Source: Hyphomicrobiales bacterium (GTDB lineage: Bacteria; Pseudomonadota; Alphaproteobacteria; Rhizobiales; Xanthobacteraceae). Taken from it: 32,690 bases of DNA. Below the pieces are notes generated by a model. It was given only the letters and a program-made list of their open reading frames with translations, was not told the origin of the DNA and did no database searches. The stretch covers positions 1 to 32,690 of the forward strand of contig JAGXQU010000082.1 in the NCBI GenBank assembly GCA_018335895.1, read 5' to 3'. Both the position numbers and the translations under genes were made by a program. Each line of letters starts with the position of its first letter. Position 1 is the first letter of the stretch. Shown piece after piece: positions 24,880 to 32,690 of the stretch.

Positions 24880-26940
24880 ATGCCCCGTGAAAAATCCGCC
24901 CCCGGCACAGACCTCGAGCAGCGCATCGAGGAAGAAGAAGGCCTGATCGGCGCCTCGGCGGACGAGGCCGGAGACGACGAGCAGGAAGAGATCCTCGCCG
25001 AAGCGTCCGATGAAGACGACCGCGAACCGGAAACCGGGCCGCTCCAGCGCGGCCGCGATATCATCCGCGAGTTCACGAAACTCGCGCCGGAGAGTCCGGG
25101 CTGCTACCGGATGCTGGATAATGCCGGCAACGTTCTCTACGTCGGCAAGGCCAAGAACATCCGCAAGCGGGTGACTTCGTACACTCGCCCCGAAGGCCAC
25201 TCGCGGCGCATTTCGCGCATGATCGCGGCGACCGCCTCAATGGAATTGGTGACGACCTCGACGGAAACCGAAGCGCTGCTGTTGGAGGCGAACCTCATCA
25301 AGCGCTTTCGCCCCTACTACAATGTGCTGCTGCGCGACGACAAATCGTTTCCCTACATCCTGCTGACCAAGGATCACCCCGCTCCCGCGATCGCCAAACA
25401 CCGCGGCGCACGCAACCAGCGCGGCGATTTCTTCGGTCCCTTCGCGTCGGCGGGCTCCGTGAACCGCACCATTACCGCGCTGGAACGCGCCTTCTTCCTG
25501 CGCTCGTGTTCGGATTCGGTCTACGAAAGCCGCACGCGGCCGTGCCTCCTGTTTCAGATCAAGCGCTGCTCCGCGCCCTGCACGGGCGAAATCGCGCTCG
25601 ACGAATACAACCGCATGGTCGGCGAAGCGCGCGATTTTCTTTCCGGCCGCAGCACCGCTGTCAAAGACCATCTGGTGCGCGACATGCAGGCGGCATCCGA
25701 TGCCCTCGACTATGAAAAGGCAGCCGTGCTGCGCGATCGTCTCGCGGCACTCTCCGCGATCCAGTCGCACCAGGGCGTGCACCCGCGGAACACGGAAGAG
25801 GCCGACGTGTTTGCCGCCTACCAGCATGGCGGCATTACCTGCGTGCAGAGCTTCTTCGTGCGCGGCTACCAGAACTGGGGCAACCGCGCGAATTTTCCCC
25901 GCGCTGACAAGTCGCTCGGCGTCGAGGAAATTCTCGGGCCGTTCCTCGCGCAGTTCTATGCCGACAAGGCGATCCCGAAACTGATCCTGCTCTCGCACAA
26001 GCCGGACGAATACGACCTCCTGGTCGAGGCGCTTTCGGAGAAAGCGGGACGGCGCATCGAGATCTCGGTGCCGCAACGGGGTGAGAAGTCGGAACTCGTC
26101 GCCCACGCGCTTCAGAATGCGCGCGAGGCGCTGGAGCGCAGGCTCGCGGAATCTTCGTCTCAACTGCGGCTTCTGAAAAACCTCGCCGAAACCTTCGGGC
26201 TGCCGGCGGCGCCGAAGCGCATCGAGGTGTACGACAACAGCCACATCATGGGCACAAACGCGGTCGGTGCGATGATCGTGGCCGGCCGCGAGGGCTTCGC
26301 CAAGAACCAGTATCGCAAGTTCAACATCAAGTCGCCGGACACCAAGGCGGGCGACGACACCGGCATGATGCGCGAAGTGCTGAAGCGCCGCTTCAAGCGG
26401 CTGCTCGAAGAAAGCCCGCGCAACGGGCCGAACGCCGCCGGTGCGGAAACGGCGACAGCACCCGCAGGCGAAACAGCAGGCGAAACTCCCTGGCCCGATC
26501 TCGTGATCGTCGACGGCGGCCTGCCGCAACTGAATGCCGCGCGCGAAGTCATGGCGGAGATCGGCGTCGGCGAGGTGCCGCTGCTCGCGGTCGCCAAAGG
26601 CCTGGATCGCGACGCCGGCCGCGAGCTTTTCCATATCGCGGGGCGCGAGCCGTTCCGCCTGCCGCCGCGCGACCCAGTACTATATTTCGTGGAGCGGCTG
26701 CGCGACGAGGCGCACCGCTTCGCGATCGGCTCGCATCGCGCGCGCCGGAGCAGCAACATCGGCAAAAGCGGTCTACAGGAAATTCCGGGCGTCGGCCCGT
26801 CGCGCAAACGCGCGCTTCTGCACCACTTCGGAACCTTGCAGGCGATCGAACAGGCCTCGCTTGCCGATCTGGGAAGCGTGCCCGGGATCGACGCGCGGCT
26901 CGCAAAGGCGGTCTATGATTTTTTTCATGCAGGCGGCTAG
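24880..26940 (+). CDS. uvrC: Excinuclease ABC subunit UvrC
   Basis: UvrC makes both incisions around a lesion in nucleotide excision repair. The 686-residue protein has a GIY-YIG nuclease ([20 protein letters not shown], about residues 72-92) for the 3' cut, a cysteine cluster ([15 protein letters not shown]), a UVR domain around [15 protein letters not shown] that meets UvrB, an RNase H-like domain ([18 protein letters not shown] and [15 protein letters not shown]) for the 5' cut, and two helix-hairpin-helix motifs ([26 protein letters not shown]). Oddities are an acidic N-terminal extension of about 55 residues ([19 protein letters not shown]) and an alanine/threonine-rich insert before the VDGG motif. 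No Shine-Dalgarno is visible before the ATG. Confidence 0.97.
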   Translation: MPREKSAPGTDLEQRIEEEEGLIGASADEAGDDEQEEILAEASDEDDREPETGPLQRGRDIIREFTKLAPESPGCYRMLDNAGNVLYVGKAKNIRKRVTSYTRPEGHSRRISRMIAATASMELVTTSTETEALLLEANLIKRFRPYYNVLLRDDKSFPYILLTKDHPAPAIAKHRGARNQRGDFFGPFASAGSVNRTITALERAFFLRSCSDSVYESRTRPCLLFQIKRCSAPCTGEIALDEYNRMVGEARDFLSGRSTAVKDHLVRDMQAASDALDYEKAAVLRDRLAALSAIQSHQGVHPRNTEEADVFAAYQHGGITCVQSFFVRGYQNWGNRANFPRADKSLGVEEILGPFLAQFYADKAIPKLILLSHKPDEYDLLVEALSEKAGRRIEISVPQRGEKSELVAHALQNAREALERRLAESSSQLRLLKNLAETFGLPAAPKRIEVYDNSHIMGTNAVGAMIVAGREGFAKNQYRKFNIKSPDTKAGDDTGMMREVLKRRFKRLLEESPRNGPNAAGAETATAPAGETAGETPWPDLVIVDGGLPQLNAAREVMAEIGVGEVPLLAVAKGLDRDAGRELFHIAGREPFRLPPRDPVLYFVERLRDEAHRFAIGSHRARRSSNIGKSGLQEIPGVGPSRKRALLHHFGTLQAIEQASLADLGSVPGIDARLAKAVYDFFHAGG

Positions 26941-27013
26941 CGCCTGCAGCCGGTAGTACCGGTCCCCGCCATGCCGCATTGACGCGACCGGTATGGAGTG
27001 ATGCTCTCTATTA

Positions 27014-27649
27014 ATGGAAACTTCTGTGAATCAGACCAAGCCGATGGCTGCGAAGACTTCGCGCGGGAAAGGCGGCACCGCCTGGAGCGTTGCGAACCTG
27101 CTGACCTACGGCCGGATCGCGGCGGTTCCGGCCGTCGCCGCCTGCCTGTTCGGCATCGCAGTGCTTGAAGGCGGCCTGTGGCTCCGCTGGCTGGCGCTTG
27201 CGATCTATATCGCCGCCGCTGTCACCGACTGGCTCGACGGCTGGGTCGCGCGCGCCTACGCGCAGTTCTCGAAGCTCGGCCGCATGCTCGATCCCATCGC
27301 GGACAAACTCCTGGTGTCCTCGTGCCTCCTGATGCTCGCCGCCGACGGCACCATTCGCGGCTGGGCCTTGTGGGCCGCGATCATCATTCTCTGCCGCGAA
27401 ATTCTGGTCTCGGGCTTGCGCGAATATCTCGCCGAACTGCGCGTCAGCGTCCCGGTCACCAATCTCGCGAAGTGGAAAACCGGAATGCAGCTCGTCGCGG
27501 TCGGCTTCCTGATCGCGGGCGACGCCGGCGATGTCATCCTGCCCTACACCTCGCTGATCGGGCTTTCGCTGCTCTGGATTTCGGCGGTGCTCACGCTCTA
27601 CACCGGCTACGACTATTTCCGCGCCGGCTCCAAGCATCTGGTGGAGTAG
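27014..27649 (+). CDS. pgsA: CDP-diacylglycerol--glycerol-3-phosphate 3-phosphatidyltransferase
   Basis: This inner-membrane enzyme makes phosphatidylglycerol phosphate, the precursor of phosphatidylglycerol and cardiolipin. The 211-residue chain has about five membrane segments and the complete CDP-alcohol phosphotransferase motif DGWVARAYAQFSKLGRMLDP, with the last aspartate in IADK. The N-terminus carries about 20 polar residues (METSVNQTKPMAAKTSRGKG) before NLLTYGRI; an internal ATG at 27044 is an alternative start, and neither has a clear ribosome binding site. It lies 73 bases after uvrC and five bases before moaD, an order common in rhizobia. Confidence 0.94.
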   Translation: METSVNQTKPMAAKTSRGKGGTAWSVANLLTYGRIAAVPAVAACLFGIAVLEGGLWLRWLALAIYIAAAVTDWLDGWVARAYAQFSKLGRMLDPIADKLLVSSCLLMLAADGTIRGWALWAAIIILCREILVSGLREYLAELRVSVPVTNLAKWKTGMQLVAVGFLIAGDAGDVILPYTSLIGLSLLWISAVLTLYTGYDYFRAGSKHLVE

Positions 27650-27654
27650 AGACG

Positions 27655-27906
27655 TTGAAGATCATGTACTTCGCATGGCTGCGCGAGCGCCTCGACAAGA
27701 CCGAGGAAGAGGTCGAGATTCCGTCCTCGGTGCAGACCGTCGGCGAGTTGATGGACTGGCTGAAGACGCGCGGCGAAGAATATGAATACGCGTTCGACAA
27801 CCCGAAGGTGATCCGTGCGGCGATCGACAAGACGCATGTGCGCGCCGAGGCGAAGATCGCGGGCGCGAGCGAGATCGCCTTCTTCCCGCCGATGACGGGC
27901 GGCTGA
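27655..27906 (+). CDS. moaD: Molybdopterin synthase small subunit MoaD
   Basis: MoaD is the ubiquitin-like sulfur carrier that donates sulfur for molybdopterin synthesis. The 83-residue protein begins MKIMYFAWLRERLDKTEEEV and ends with FFPPMTGG, the C-terminal Gly-Gly that is adenylated by MoeB and thiocarboxylated. A TTG start at 27655 is chosen since it restores the usual N-terminal strand and has GGAG eight bases upstream; an ATG nine bases later is the alternative. It lies between pgsA and moaE, with moaE starting four bases after its stop. Confidence 0.93.
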   Translation: MKIMYFAWLRERLDKTEEEVEIPSSVQTVGELMDWLKTRGEEYEYAFDNPKVIRAAIDKTHVRAEAKIAGASEIAFFPPMTGG

Positions 27907-27910
27907 CCAA

Positions 27911-28369
27911 ATGAGCGGCGAAACCGTTCGCATCACGCTCAACCCGATCGACACTGATGCCGAAACCCGAGCCGTTTCCCAAGCCGGCGGCAACATCGGC
28001 GCGGTCGTGACGTTCTCCGGCATCTGCCGCGCCGACGAGAAGGGCGACAAGATCTCTGCGCTCTTTCTCGAACACTATCCCGGCATGGCCGAGCAGGAAA
28101 TCGGAAGCCACGTCGAGGAAGCGAAGACGCGCTGGCCCTTGCTTGCTGTGCGCGTCGTACATCGCGTGGGCCGCATCGAACCCGGCGAAGTGATCGTCTT
28201 CGTCGCGACAGCCTCCGCGCATCGCGAGGCCGCGTTTCAGGCCGCCGAATTCATCATGGATTACCTGAAGACCAGTGCGCCGTTCTGGAAGCGAACCGAA
28301 GGCGGCAGCAAAGAAGCCTGGATCGATGCGAACGAGAAGGACGACCGCGCCGCCGCGCGCTGGAAATGA
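27911..28369 (+). CDS. moaE: Molybdopterin synthase large subunit MoaE
   Basis: MoaE binds precursor Z (cyclic pyranopterin monophosphate) and, with MoaD, inserts the dithiolene sulfurs. The 152-residue protein shows GAVVTFSGICRADEKGD, LFLEHYPGMAEQEI, the HRVGRIEPGE motif, VATASAHREAAF and the active-site lysines in LKTSAPFWKRTEGG. Length is standard. It is translated directly behind moaD and closes the uvrC-pgsA-moaDE run at a terminator. Confidence 0.95.
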   Translation: MSGETVRITLNPIDTDAETRAVSQAGGNIGAVVTFSGICRADEKGDKISALFLEHYPGMAEQEIGSHVEEAKTRWPLLAVRVVHRVGRIEPGEVIVFVATASAHREAAFQAAEFIMDYLKTSAPFWKRTEGGSKEAWIDANEKDDRAAARWK

Positions 28370-28371
28370 AA

Positions 28372-28400
28372 ACGCGGCGGAATAATCCGCCGCGTCTTTT
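28372..28400 (+). terminator. Intrinsic terminator after moaE
   Basis: A 10-bp stem (ACGCGGCGGA at 28372-28381 with TCCGCCGCGT at 28386-28395) closes the loop ATAA and is followed by CTTTTC. It begins three bases after the moaE stop codon. Confidence 0.85.
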
Positions 28401-28406
28401 CATTCC

Positions 28407-28448
28407 GTCATTCCGGACGGCACGAACGCGCCCCGGAATGGCAATGAC
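28407..28448. repeat. Imperfect inverted repeat, REP-like
   Basis: GTCATTCCGG and CCGGAATGGCAATGAC form an imperfect dyad between the convergent moaE and aminotransferase genes. Such GTCATTCCGG elements recur between genes in many rhizobial genomes. The copy here is single within the window, so repeat-family membership is recalled rather than shown. Confidence 0.45.
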
Positions 28449-28451
28449 GAA

Positions 28452-29339
28452 TTACGCCGCCGCCTGCTTCGGCTGCACCGCTGCAGAATAGTCGTCCATC
28501 AGCGTCTGCGTGATCTTGGCCGGCGTAAATTTCCAGCTTCCAATTTCCGAGACCGGGGTCACTTCCGCCGCCGTGCCGGTGATGAAGCACTCGGTGAAAC
28601 CCGAAAGTTCCTCCGGCTTGATGTGGCGCTCGATCACCTCATAGCCGCGGCGCTTGGCGAGATCGATCACCGTGCGGCGCGTGATGCCGTCGAGGAAGCA
28701 GTCGGGCAGCGGTGTGTGAATCTTGCCGTCCTGCATGAAGAACATGTTCGCGCCGGTGCACTCCGCGACGAAGCCGCGATAGTCGTACATCATGGCGTCG
28801 GCATAGCCCTTGCGCTCGGCCTGATGCTTCGAGATCGTGCAGATCATGTAGAGGCCGGCTGCTTTGGCCTTGCACGGGATGGTCTTCGGGTCCGGGCGGC
28901 GATACTCGGCGACATCGAGGCGGATGCCTTTCATTTTCTGCGCCGGATCGAAATAGCTCGGCCACTCCCAGGTCGCGATTGCGAGATGGATTTTGTTCAT
29001 CTGCGCCGAGACGCCCATCATCTCGGAACCGCGCCACGCGACCGGGCGCACATAGGCGTCCTTCTGGCCGTTGGTCGCGAGCACGAGCTTCTTGGCTTCG
29101 TCGATCTGCGCGACCGAATAGGGAATTTCGAAGTCGAGCATCTCGGCCGACTTCTTCAGCCGCTCGGAGTGTTCGGTGCATTTGAAGATTTCGCCGCCAT
29201 AGGCGCGCTCGCCTTCGAACACGCAGCTCGCGTAGTGCAGGCCGTGCGACAGCACATGCAGGTTCGCGTTCTCCCACGGCACGAGCTGACCGTCGTACCA
29301 GATCTTTCCGGGACGTTTATCGAAGGGTTCTCCGGCCAT
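28452..29339 (-). CDS. ilvE: Branched-chain amino acid aminotransferase
   Basis: This class IV PLP enzyme interconverts leucine, isoleucine or valine with their keto acids. The 295-residue protein has the N-terminal GKIWYDGQLVPWENANLHVL, the SHGLHYASCVFEGERAY segment, the PLP lysine in CKAKAAGLYMICTISK, and the cofactor motif FVAECTGANMFF, followed by LDGITRRTVIDLA and ECFITGTAAEVTPV. The start at 29339 follows GAGGAG; the upstream frame is low-quality. Its neighbour across the 203-base divergent gap is a MarR regulator, an arrangement seen in related genomes. Small hairpins lie right upstream of the ribosome binding site. Confidence 0.94.
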   Translation of the reverse strand: MAGEPFDKRPGKIWYDGQLVPWENANLHVLSHGLHYASCVFEGERAYGGEIFKCTEHSERLKKSAEMLDFEIPYSVAQIDEAKKLVLATNGQKDAYVRPVAWRGSEMMGVSAQMNKIHLAIATWEWPSYFDPAQKMKGIRLDVAEYRRPDPKTIPCKAKAAGLYMICTISKHQAERKGYADAMMYDYRGFVAECTGANMFFMQDGKIHTPLPDCFLDGITRRTVIDLAKRRGYEVIERHIKPEELSGFTECFITGTAAEVTPVSEIGSWKFTPAKITQTLMDDYSAAVQPKQAAA

Positions 29340-29542
29340 GGCGCTGCTCCTCACTCGGGTGAGCCGTTTCGGCTCTGTCTTCTCGGGCTTTTGCCTCGCT
29401 GACCGACACCCGTTATGTTTCGGCCAATGAGAGCGGTTCTCTCCGTCTTGCGCAATGTTCGTAACGTGGCCGGTGGGCCGTTCGGTACGATCCTTTCGCA
29501 AAAACGGCCCTCTCGGTAACAATCAACCGAAAATAAGTCAAT

Positions 29543-30085
29543 ATGGCTGACGTAAACGTCTCAACGCTCCCTGTTAGCCCGAAAGGCTCCGGAAAAGCCG
29601 AGGATTCTCAAGGCAATGAGGGAATCCCCGCGGTCGAGCTGATCGAGCTTCTCTTTTTTGCCTATCGCGATTTCGTAGGCGACGCCGACGAACTGCTCGC
29701 GGGCCTGGGCTTCGGCCGCGCGCACCACAGGGTCGTGCATTTCGTGAACCGGCATCCGGGCATGCGGGTTGCGGATCTTCTGGCGGTGCTGAAGATCACG
29801 AAACAGAGCCTCGGCCGCGTGCTCCGCGAGCTGATCGACAACGGCTACATCGTGCAGAAGGCCGGCGACACCGACCGCCGCGAGCGCCTGCTCTATGTCG
29901 CGCCGAAGGGAGAAGACCTCGCGCGTCAGCTCGTGACCTTGCAGACCCGGCGCTTTGCCCGCGCGCTCAACGAGTGCGGTCCCGGCGCGCGCCTCGAAGC
30001 GCGAAAGTTTCTCGCTTCCATGATCGATCCGGAGCAGCGCGCCGAAGTCGAACGGCTGATCGCCCGCGCGAACGCGAAGAAGTGA
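29543..30085 (+). CDS. MarR-family regulator, PetP-like
   Basis: The 180-residue DNA-binding protein has a winged helix-turn-helix: RVADLLAVLKITKQSLGRVL (recognition region about residues 75-95), then the wing DNGYIVQKAGDTDRRERLLYV. A polar N-terminal stretch of about 28 residues precedes the first helix. The next gene starts eight bases after the stop and encodes an OmpR-type response regulator. A MarR protein with a response regulator is the petP-petR layout described for Rhodobacter capsulatus, where PetR is needed for cytochrome bc1 expression; assignment here is by order and similarity of type, not by proof. Confidence 0.88.
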   Translation: MADVNVSTLPVSPKGSGKAEDSQGNEGIPAVELIELLFFAYRDFVGDADELLAGLGFGRAHHRVVHFVNRHPGMRVADLLAVLKITKQSLGRVLRELIDNGYIVQKAGDTDRRERLLYVAPKGEDLARQLVTLQTRRFARALNECGPGARLEARKFLASMIDPEQRAEVERLIARANAKK

Positions 30086-30093
30086 GCGGAACG

Positions 30094-30801
30094 ATGAACA
30101 AACCGCTGAAGCCGCCTTCCGACGACGCCCCGCATCTCCTCGTCGTGGACGACGACCAGCGCATCCGCGAACTGCTCTCGCGCTATCTCGCCGATCATGC
30201 CTATCGCGTGACCACGGCATCCGACGCCGCCGACGCGCGCGTGAAGATGGGCGGCATGGCTTTCGACATGCTGGTGCTCGACGTGATGATGCCCGGCGAG
30301 ACCGGGCTCGAACTTGCGAAGTCCATCCGCCAGAATTCCGATGTGCCGATCCTGATGCTGACCGCGCGCGCGGAAACTTCCGACCGTATCGCCGGTCTCG
30401 AGGTCGGCGTGGACGATTACCTGCCGAAGCCCTTCGATCCGCGCGAACTGCTTTTGCGCGTCAACAGCGTACTGCGCCGCGCGGCCACGCCCGCCGTGCC
30501 CGCGATTGAAAGCGTACGTTTCGGCGAGTTCGAATTTCATCTGGAGCGCGGCGATCTGACAAAGAACGGCGAAGCGGTGCGCATCACCGACCGCGAATGC
30601 GACATGCTGCGCGTACTGTCACTTCGCGCGGGCGACACCGTTCCCCGGCAGGATCTCGTCGCCCCCGGCGGGGACGCCTCCGACCGCGCGGTGGACGTGC
30701 AGATCAACCGCCTGCGCCGCAAGATCGAAAAAGACCCGGCCGACCCGGTCTATCTGCGCACCGTGCGCGGCGTAGGGTACAGGCTACTGGTAACGCCGTG
30801 A
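30094..30801 (+). CDS. OmpR-family response regulator, PetR-like
   Basis: The 235-residue regulator has an N-terminal receiver domain with acidic VVDDDQ, phospho-acceptor aspartate (about 63) in VLDVMMPGETG and lysine (about 112) in YLPKPFDP. The C-terminal winged helix includes ITDRECDMLRVLSLRAGDTV, ASDRAVDVQINRLRRKIE and the ending RTVRGVGYRLLVTP. It binds DNA when phosphorylated by its partner kinase, which starts inside its stop codon (GTGA overlap). The start at 30094 gives the normal N-terminus. Confidence 0.93.
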   Translation: MNKPLKPPSDDAPHLLVVDDDQRIRELLSRYLADHAYRVTTASDAADARVKMGGMAFDMLVLDVMMPGETGLELAKSIRQNSDVPILMLTARAETSDRIAGLEVGVDDYLPKPFDPRELLLRVNSVLRRAATPAVPAIESVRFGEFEFHLERGDLTKNGEAVRITDRECDMLRVLSLRAGDTVPRQDLVAPGGDASDRAVDVQINRLRRKIEKDPADPVYLRTVRGVGYRLLVTP

Positions 30802-32186
30802 CCTCGATCGACGCAGGCATCCGCGGGATCAAATCGCTCTTCAGCCGGATCGGCGATGCCTACGACCGCTTCGGCAATTTCATGAACGCGCGCCTGCCGA
30901 AAGGCCTCTACGCGCGCACGCTCCTGATTCTGCTGACGCCGATCGTGCTGCTGCAATCGGTGCTGATGTTCGTGTTCATGGAGCGGCACTGGAATATCGT
31001 GACCCAGCGCCTCTCCGCCGCCGTCTCGCGCGACATCGCCGCGCTGATCGACGTCTACGAAAAGTATCCGCAAGATAAGGACGCCGCCTTCCTGCGCAAG
31101 ATGGCCACCGACCGGCTCGGGCTTTCGGTCGAATTACTGCCGGATACCGACCTGCCGCCCCCGGGACCGAAACCCTTCTTCTCGCCGCTCGACAGCGCGC
31201 TCTCGCGCGAGATCGGAACGCTGGTGCAGCGGCCGTTCTGGATCGACACGGTCGGCAATTCGAACGTGATCGAAATCCGCATCAAGCTGGAAAAGAACGT
31301 CTTCCGCGTCTTCGCGCCGCGCAACCACGCTTATGCGTCGAACTCGCACATCTTCATCATGTGGATGTTCGGCACATCGCTGGTGCTGATCGCAATCTCG
31401 ATCCTGTTTCTCAGAAATCAGATCAAGCCGATCCTGCAGCTTGCCGAAGCCGCGGAATCCTTCGGCAAGGGCCGCGAAGTCGCAAATTTCCGCCCGCGCG
31501 GCGCGAGCGAAGTCCGGCGCGCGGCGGCGGCGTTTCTAGAGATGAAGCGCCGCATCGAGCGCCAGATCGAACAGCGCACCACGATGCTCGCCGGCGTCTC
31601 CCACGACATGCGCACGGTGCTGACCCGCTTCAAGCTCGAACTCGCATTCCTACCCGAGGGCCCCGAAGCCGAGGCCATGCGCCGCGACGTCGACGAACTC
31701 CAGAACATGCTCGAGGCCTATCTTTCCTTCGCGCGCGGCGAGTCGGGTGAAGGTCCCCGCATGGCCGACATTTCGGAGATGCTCAAGGACCTCGCCGCCC
31801 ATGCCGAGCGGCAGGGCCGCAAGGCCAGCGCGAGTTTCGCAGGCCCGCCGATCGTGCAGGTGCGGAAGGAAGCGTTGCAGCGTTGCGTCGCCAATCTCGT
31901 CGCGAACGCGATCCGTTACGGAAAGACCATCGCGCTCTCGGGAAAGCGCGAACCGCGCTGGCTGGAAATCTCGGTCGAGGACGACGGGCCGGGTATTCCC
32001 GCCGACAAGCGGGAGGACGTTTTCCGCCCGTTCCTGCGGCTCGACGCCGCGCGCAATCAGGATCAGGGCAACAGCGGCCTCGGTCTGTCGATCGCGCGCG
32101 ACATCGCGATTGCGCATGGCGGCGATATTTTCCTGAGCGAAAGCCCGCTGGGCGGCCTGCGCGCGACGGTGCGGATTCCGGCCTAG
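30798..32186 (+). CDS. Sensor histidine kinase, EnvZ type
   Basis: The 462-residue inner-membrane kinase has a first membrane segment (TLLILLTPIVLLQSVLMFVF, about 41-60), a periplasmic domain of about 120 residues, a second segment (MWMFGTSLVLIAISILFL), a HAMP linker, the phospho-acceptor histidine (about 269) in GVSHDMRTVLTR and an ATPase domain with N box (NLVANAIRYG), G1 (DDGPGIP) and G2 (SGLGLSIARDI). It starts at GTG overlapping the response-regulator stop, so they are made together and form a pair. The periplasmic domain carries the proline stretch LPPPGPKPFF. The signal is unknown. Its stop overlaps the csaA stop in CTAG. Confidence 0.93.
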   Translation: MTSIDAGIRGIKSLFSRIGDAYDRFGNFMNARLPKGLYARTLLILLTPIVLLQSVLMFVFMERHWNIVTQRLSAAVSRDIAALIDVYEKYPQDKDAAFLRKMATDRLGLSVELLPDTDLPPPGPKPFFSPLDSALSREIGTLVQRPFWIDTVGNSNVIEIRIKLEKNVFRVFAPRNHAYASNSHIFIMWMFGTSLVLIAISILFLRNQIKPILQLAEAAESFGKGREVANFRPRGASEVRRAAAAFLEMKRRIERQIEQRTTMLAGVSHDMRTVLTRFKLELAFLPEGPEAEAMRRDVDELQNMLEAYLSFARGESGEGPRMADISEMLKDLAAHAERQGRKASASFAGPPIVQVRKEALQRCVANLVANAIRYGKTIALSGKREPRWLEISVEDDGPGIPADKREDVFRPFLRLDAARNQDQGNSGLGLSIARDIAIAHGGDIFLSESPLGGLRATVRIPA

Positions 32187-32539
32187 AACAGCCGCGCGCC
32201 GTTCGGCACGGCGTGATCGGGCGAGAACAGCACGACCGCGCCCTCCTCGTCCGGAAAGCCGAGCGTCAGCACTTCCGACATCACCGGCCCGATCTGGCGC
32301 GGCGGAAAATTCACCACCGCGGCGACGCGCTTCCCCGGCAATTGCTCGGGCTTGTAGTATTTCGTGATCTGCGCGGAAGACTTCTTGATCCCGATCCCGG
32401 GGCCGAAATCGATCTTCATCTTGATCGCAGGCTTCTTCGCTTCCGGAAACGGCTCCGCCTCGACGATCGTCCCGATCCGGATATCGACCTTCATGAAATC
32501 GTCGAACGAAATCACCGGCGCTTTCGCGTCGTTCTTCAT
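32183..32539 (-). CDS. csaA: tRNA-binding-domain protein, CsaA-like chaperone
   Basis: The 118-residue protein is a single OB-fold of the CsaA/Arc1p-EMAPII tRNA-binding type: FMKVDIRIGTIVEAEPFPEA, then KKSSAQITKYYKPEQLPGKR, VVNFPPRQIGPVMSEVLTLG and the C-terminal end FSPDHAVPNGARLF. In Bacillus subtilis CsaA is an export-related chaperone, and proteobacterial members bind tRNA-like ligands; the physiological role here is unclear. The start at 32539 is chosen by comparison with relatives, four codons inside an alternative ATG. It converges with the kinase gene and lies 19 bases from another minus-strand gene. Confidence 0.92.
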   Translation of the reverse strand: MKNDAKAPVISFDDFMKVDIRIGTIVEAEPFPEAKKPAIKMKIDFGPGIGIKKSSAQITKYYKPEQLPGKRVAAVVNFPPRQIGPVMSEVLTLGFPDEEGAVVLFSPDHAVPNGARLF

Positions 32540-32558
32540 TGCAGCCCCCAACCGAAAT

Positions 32559-32690
32559 TTAAGCCGCGACCGGCGCGTTCGGATCTTCCGGAAACGCTTC
32601 GTCGCGGCGCGAGCGGCGCGGCGCGCAACGCGGCACGAAACGGCACATCTCGCGCGCGAAGCCGGCGAGCCGTTCGGCGGTCGCCAGCTG
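32559..32690 (-). CDS. C-terminal end of an unidentified protein (partial)
   Basis: The last 43 codons and the TAA stop of a minus-strand gene are visible; its start lies beyond the window. The tail begins QLATAERLAGFAREMCRFVP, followed by a very arginine-rich stretch and the ending FPEDPNAPVAA. It lies 19 bases upstream of csaA and is probably co-transcribed with it. Nothing in this fragment identifies a family. Confidence 0.55.
   Translation of the reverse strand, partial: QLATAERLAGFAREMCRFVPRCAPRRSRRDEAFPEDPNAPVAA

Noticed and set aside
25237-26634. 465-codon minus-strand reading frame
   Set aside because: Antisense shadow of uvrC.

Overview
The window is GC-rich chromosomal DNA of an alphaproteobacterium, most likely Hyphomicrobiales/Rhizobiales in the Bradyrhizobium-Rhodopseudomonas-Xanthobacteraceae range. 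The pointers are a DUF992 protein, two Omp25/Omp31-type porin-like barrels, an uvrC-pgsA-moaD-moaE cluster, a petP-petR-like MarR/response-regulator/kinase cluster beside a branched-chain aminotransferase, and many short Sec-exported proteins without close characterised relatives. Family calls come from reading motifs; no database search was run.

Layout. 1-3.9 kb: minus-strand genes for an EF-G-like GTPase (cut by the window edge), a DUF992 exported protein and an aspartate aminotransferase. 4-8.9 kb: a GT87-type membrane glycosyltransferase, a cysteine-rich exported peptide, a glutathione S-transferase, a small membrane protein, a PQQ-dependent sugar dehydrogenase, a DUF486 membrane protein and two tiny paralogous membrane proteins. 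8.9-11.4 kb: uvrB with extended ends. 11.4-13.2 kb: an AT-richer islet right behind uvrB, holding a small orphan gene, a MerR-HTH/DUF433 antitoxin with a DUF5615 PIN-like toxin, and a small zinc-ribbon protein. The last 66 bases of uvrB recur at the far side of the orphan gene, which marks an insertion junction. 13.2-13.9 kb is the only gene-free stretch over 300 bases; it carries strong inverted repeats.

13.9-18.8 kb is a cluster of exported proteins of unknown function. A tight minus-strand operon encodes four secreted proteins in two paralogous pairs, each with exactly two cysteines near the ends of the mature chain, followed by two small membrane proteins. It is flanked on both sides by plus-strand genes that are paralogues of each other. 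This is the best candidate for an undescribed envelope system in the window.

18.9-24.6 kb: a glycine-rich hydrophobic protein, a BtuM-like vitamin B12 transporter candidate, an exported protein in operon with an RNase T2 enzyme, rlmJ, a cold-shock protein, a second GST and two outer-membrane beta-barrels. 24.9-28.4 kb: uvrC, pgsA, moaD and moaE. 28.4-32.7 kb: branched-chain aminotransferase, then divergent MarR, OmpR-type regulator and histidine kinase, then convergent csaA and the tail of one more gene.

How the genes relate: uvrB and uvrC both serve nucleotide excision repair but lie 13 kb apart. moaD and moaE are the two subunits of molybdopterin synthase. The MarR/regulator/kinase genes form one regulatory unit. 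The exported-protein cluster shares architecture (signal peptide, paired cysteines, predicted beta-rich fold) but has no visible enzyme motif.
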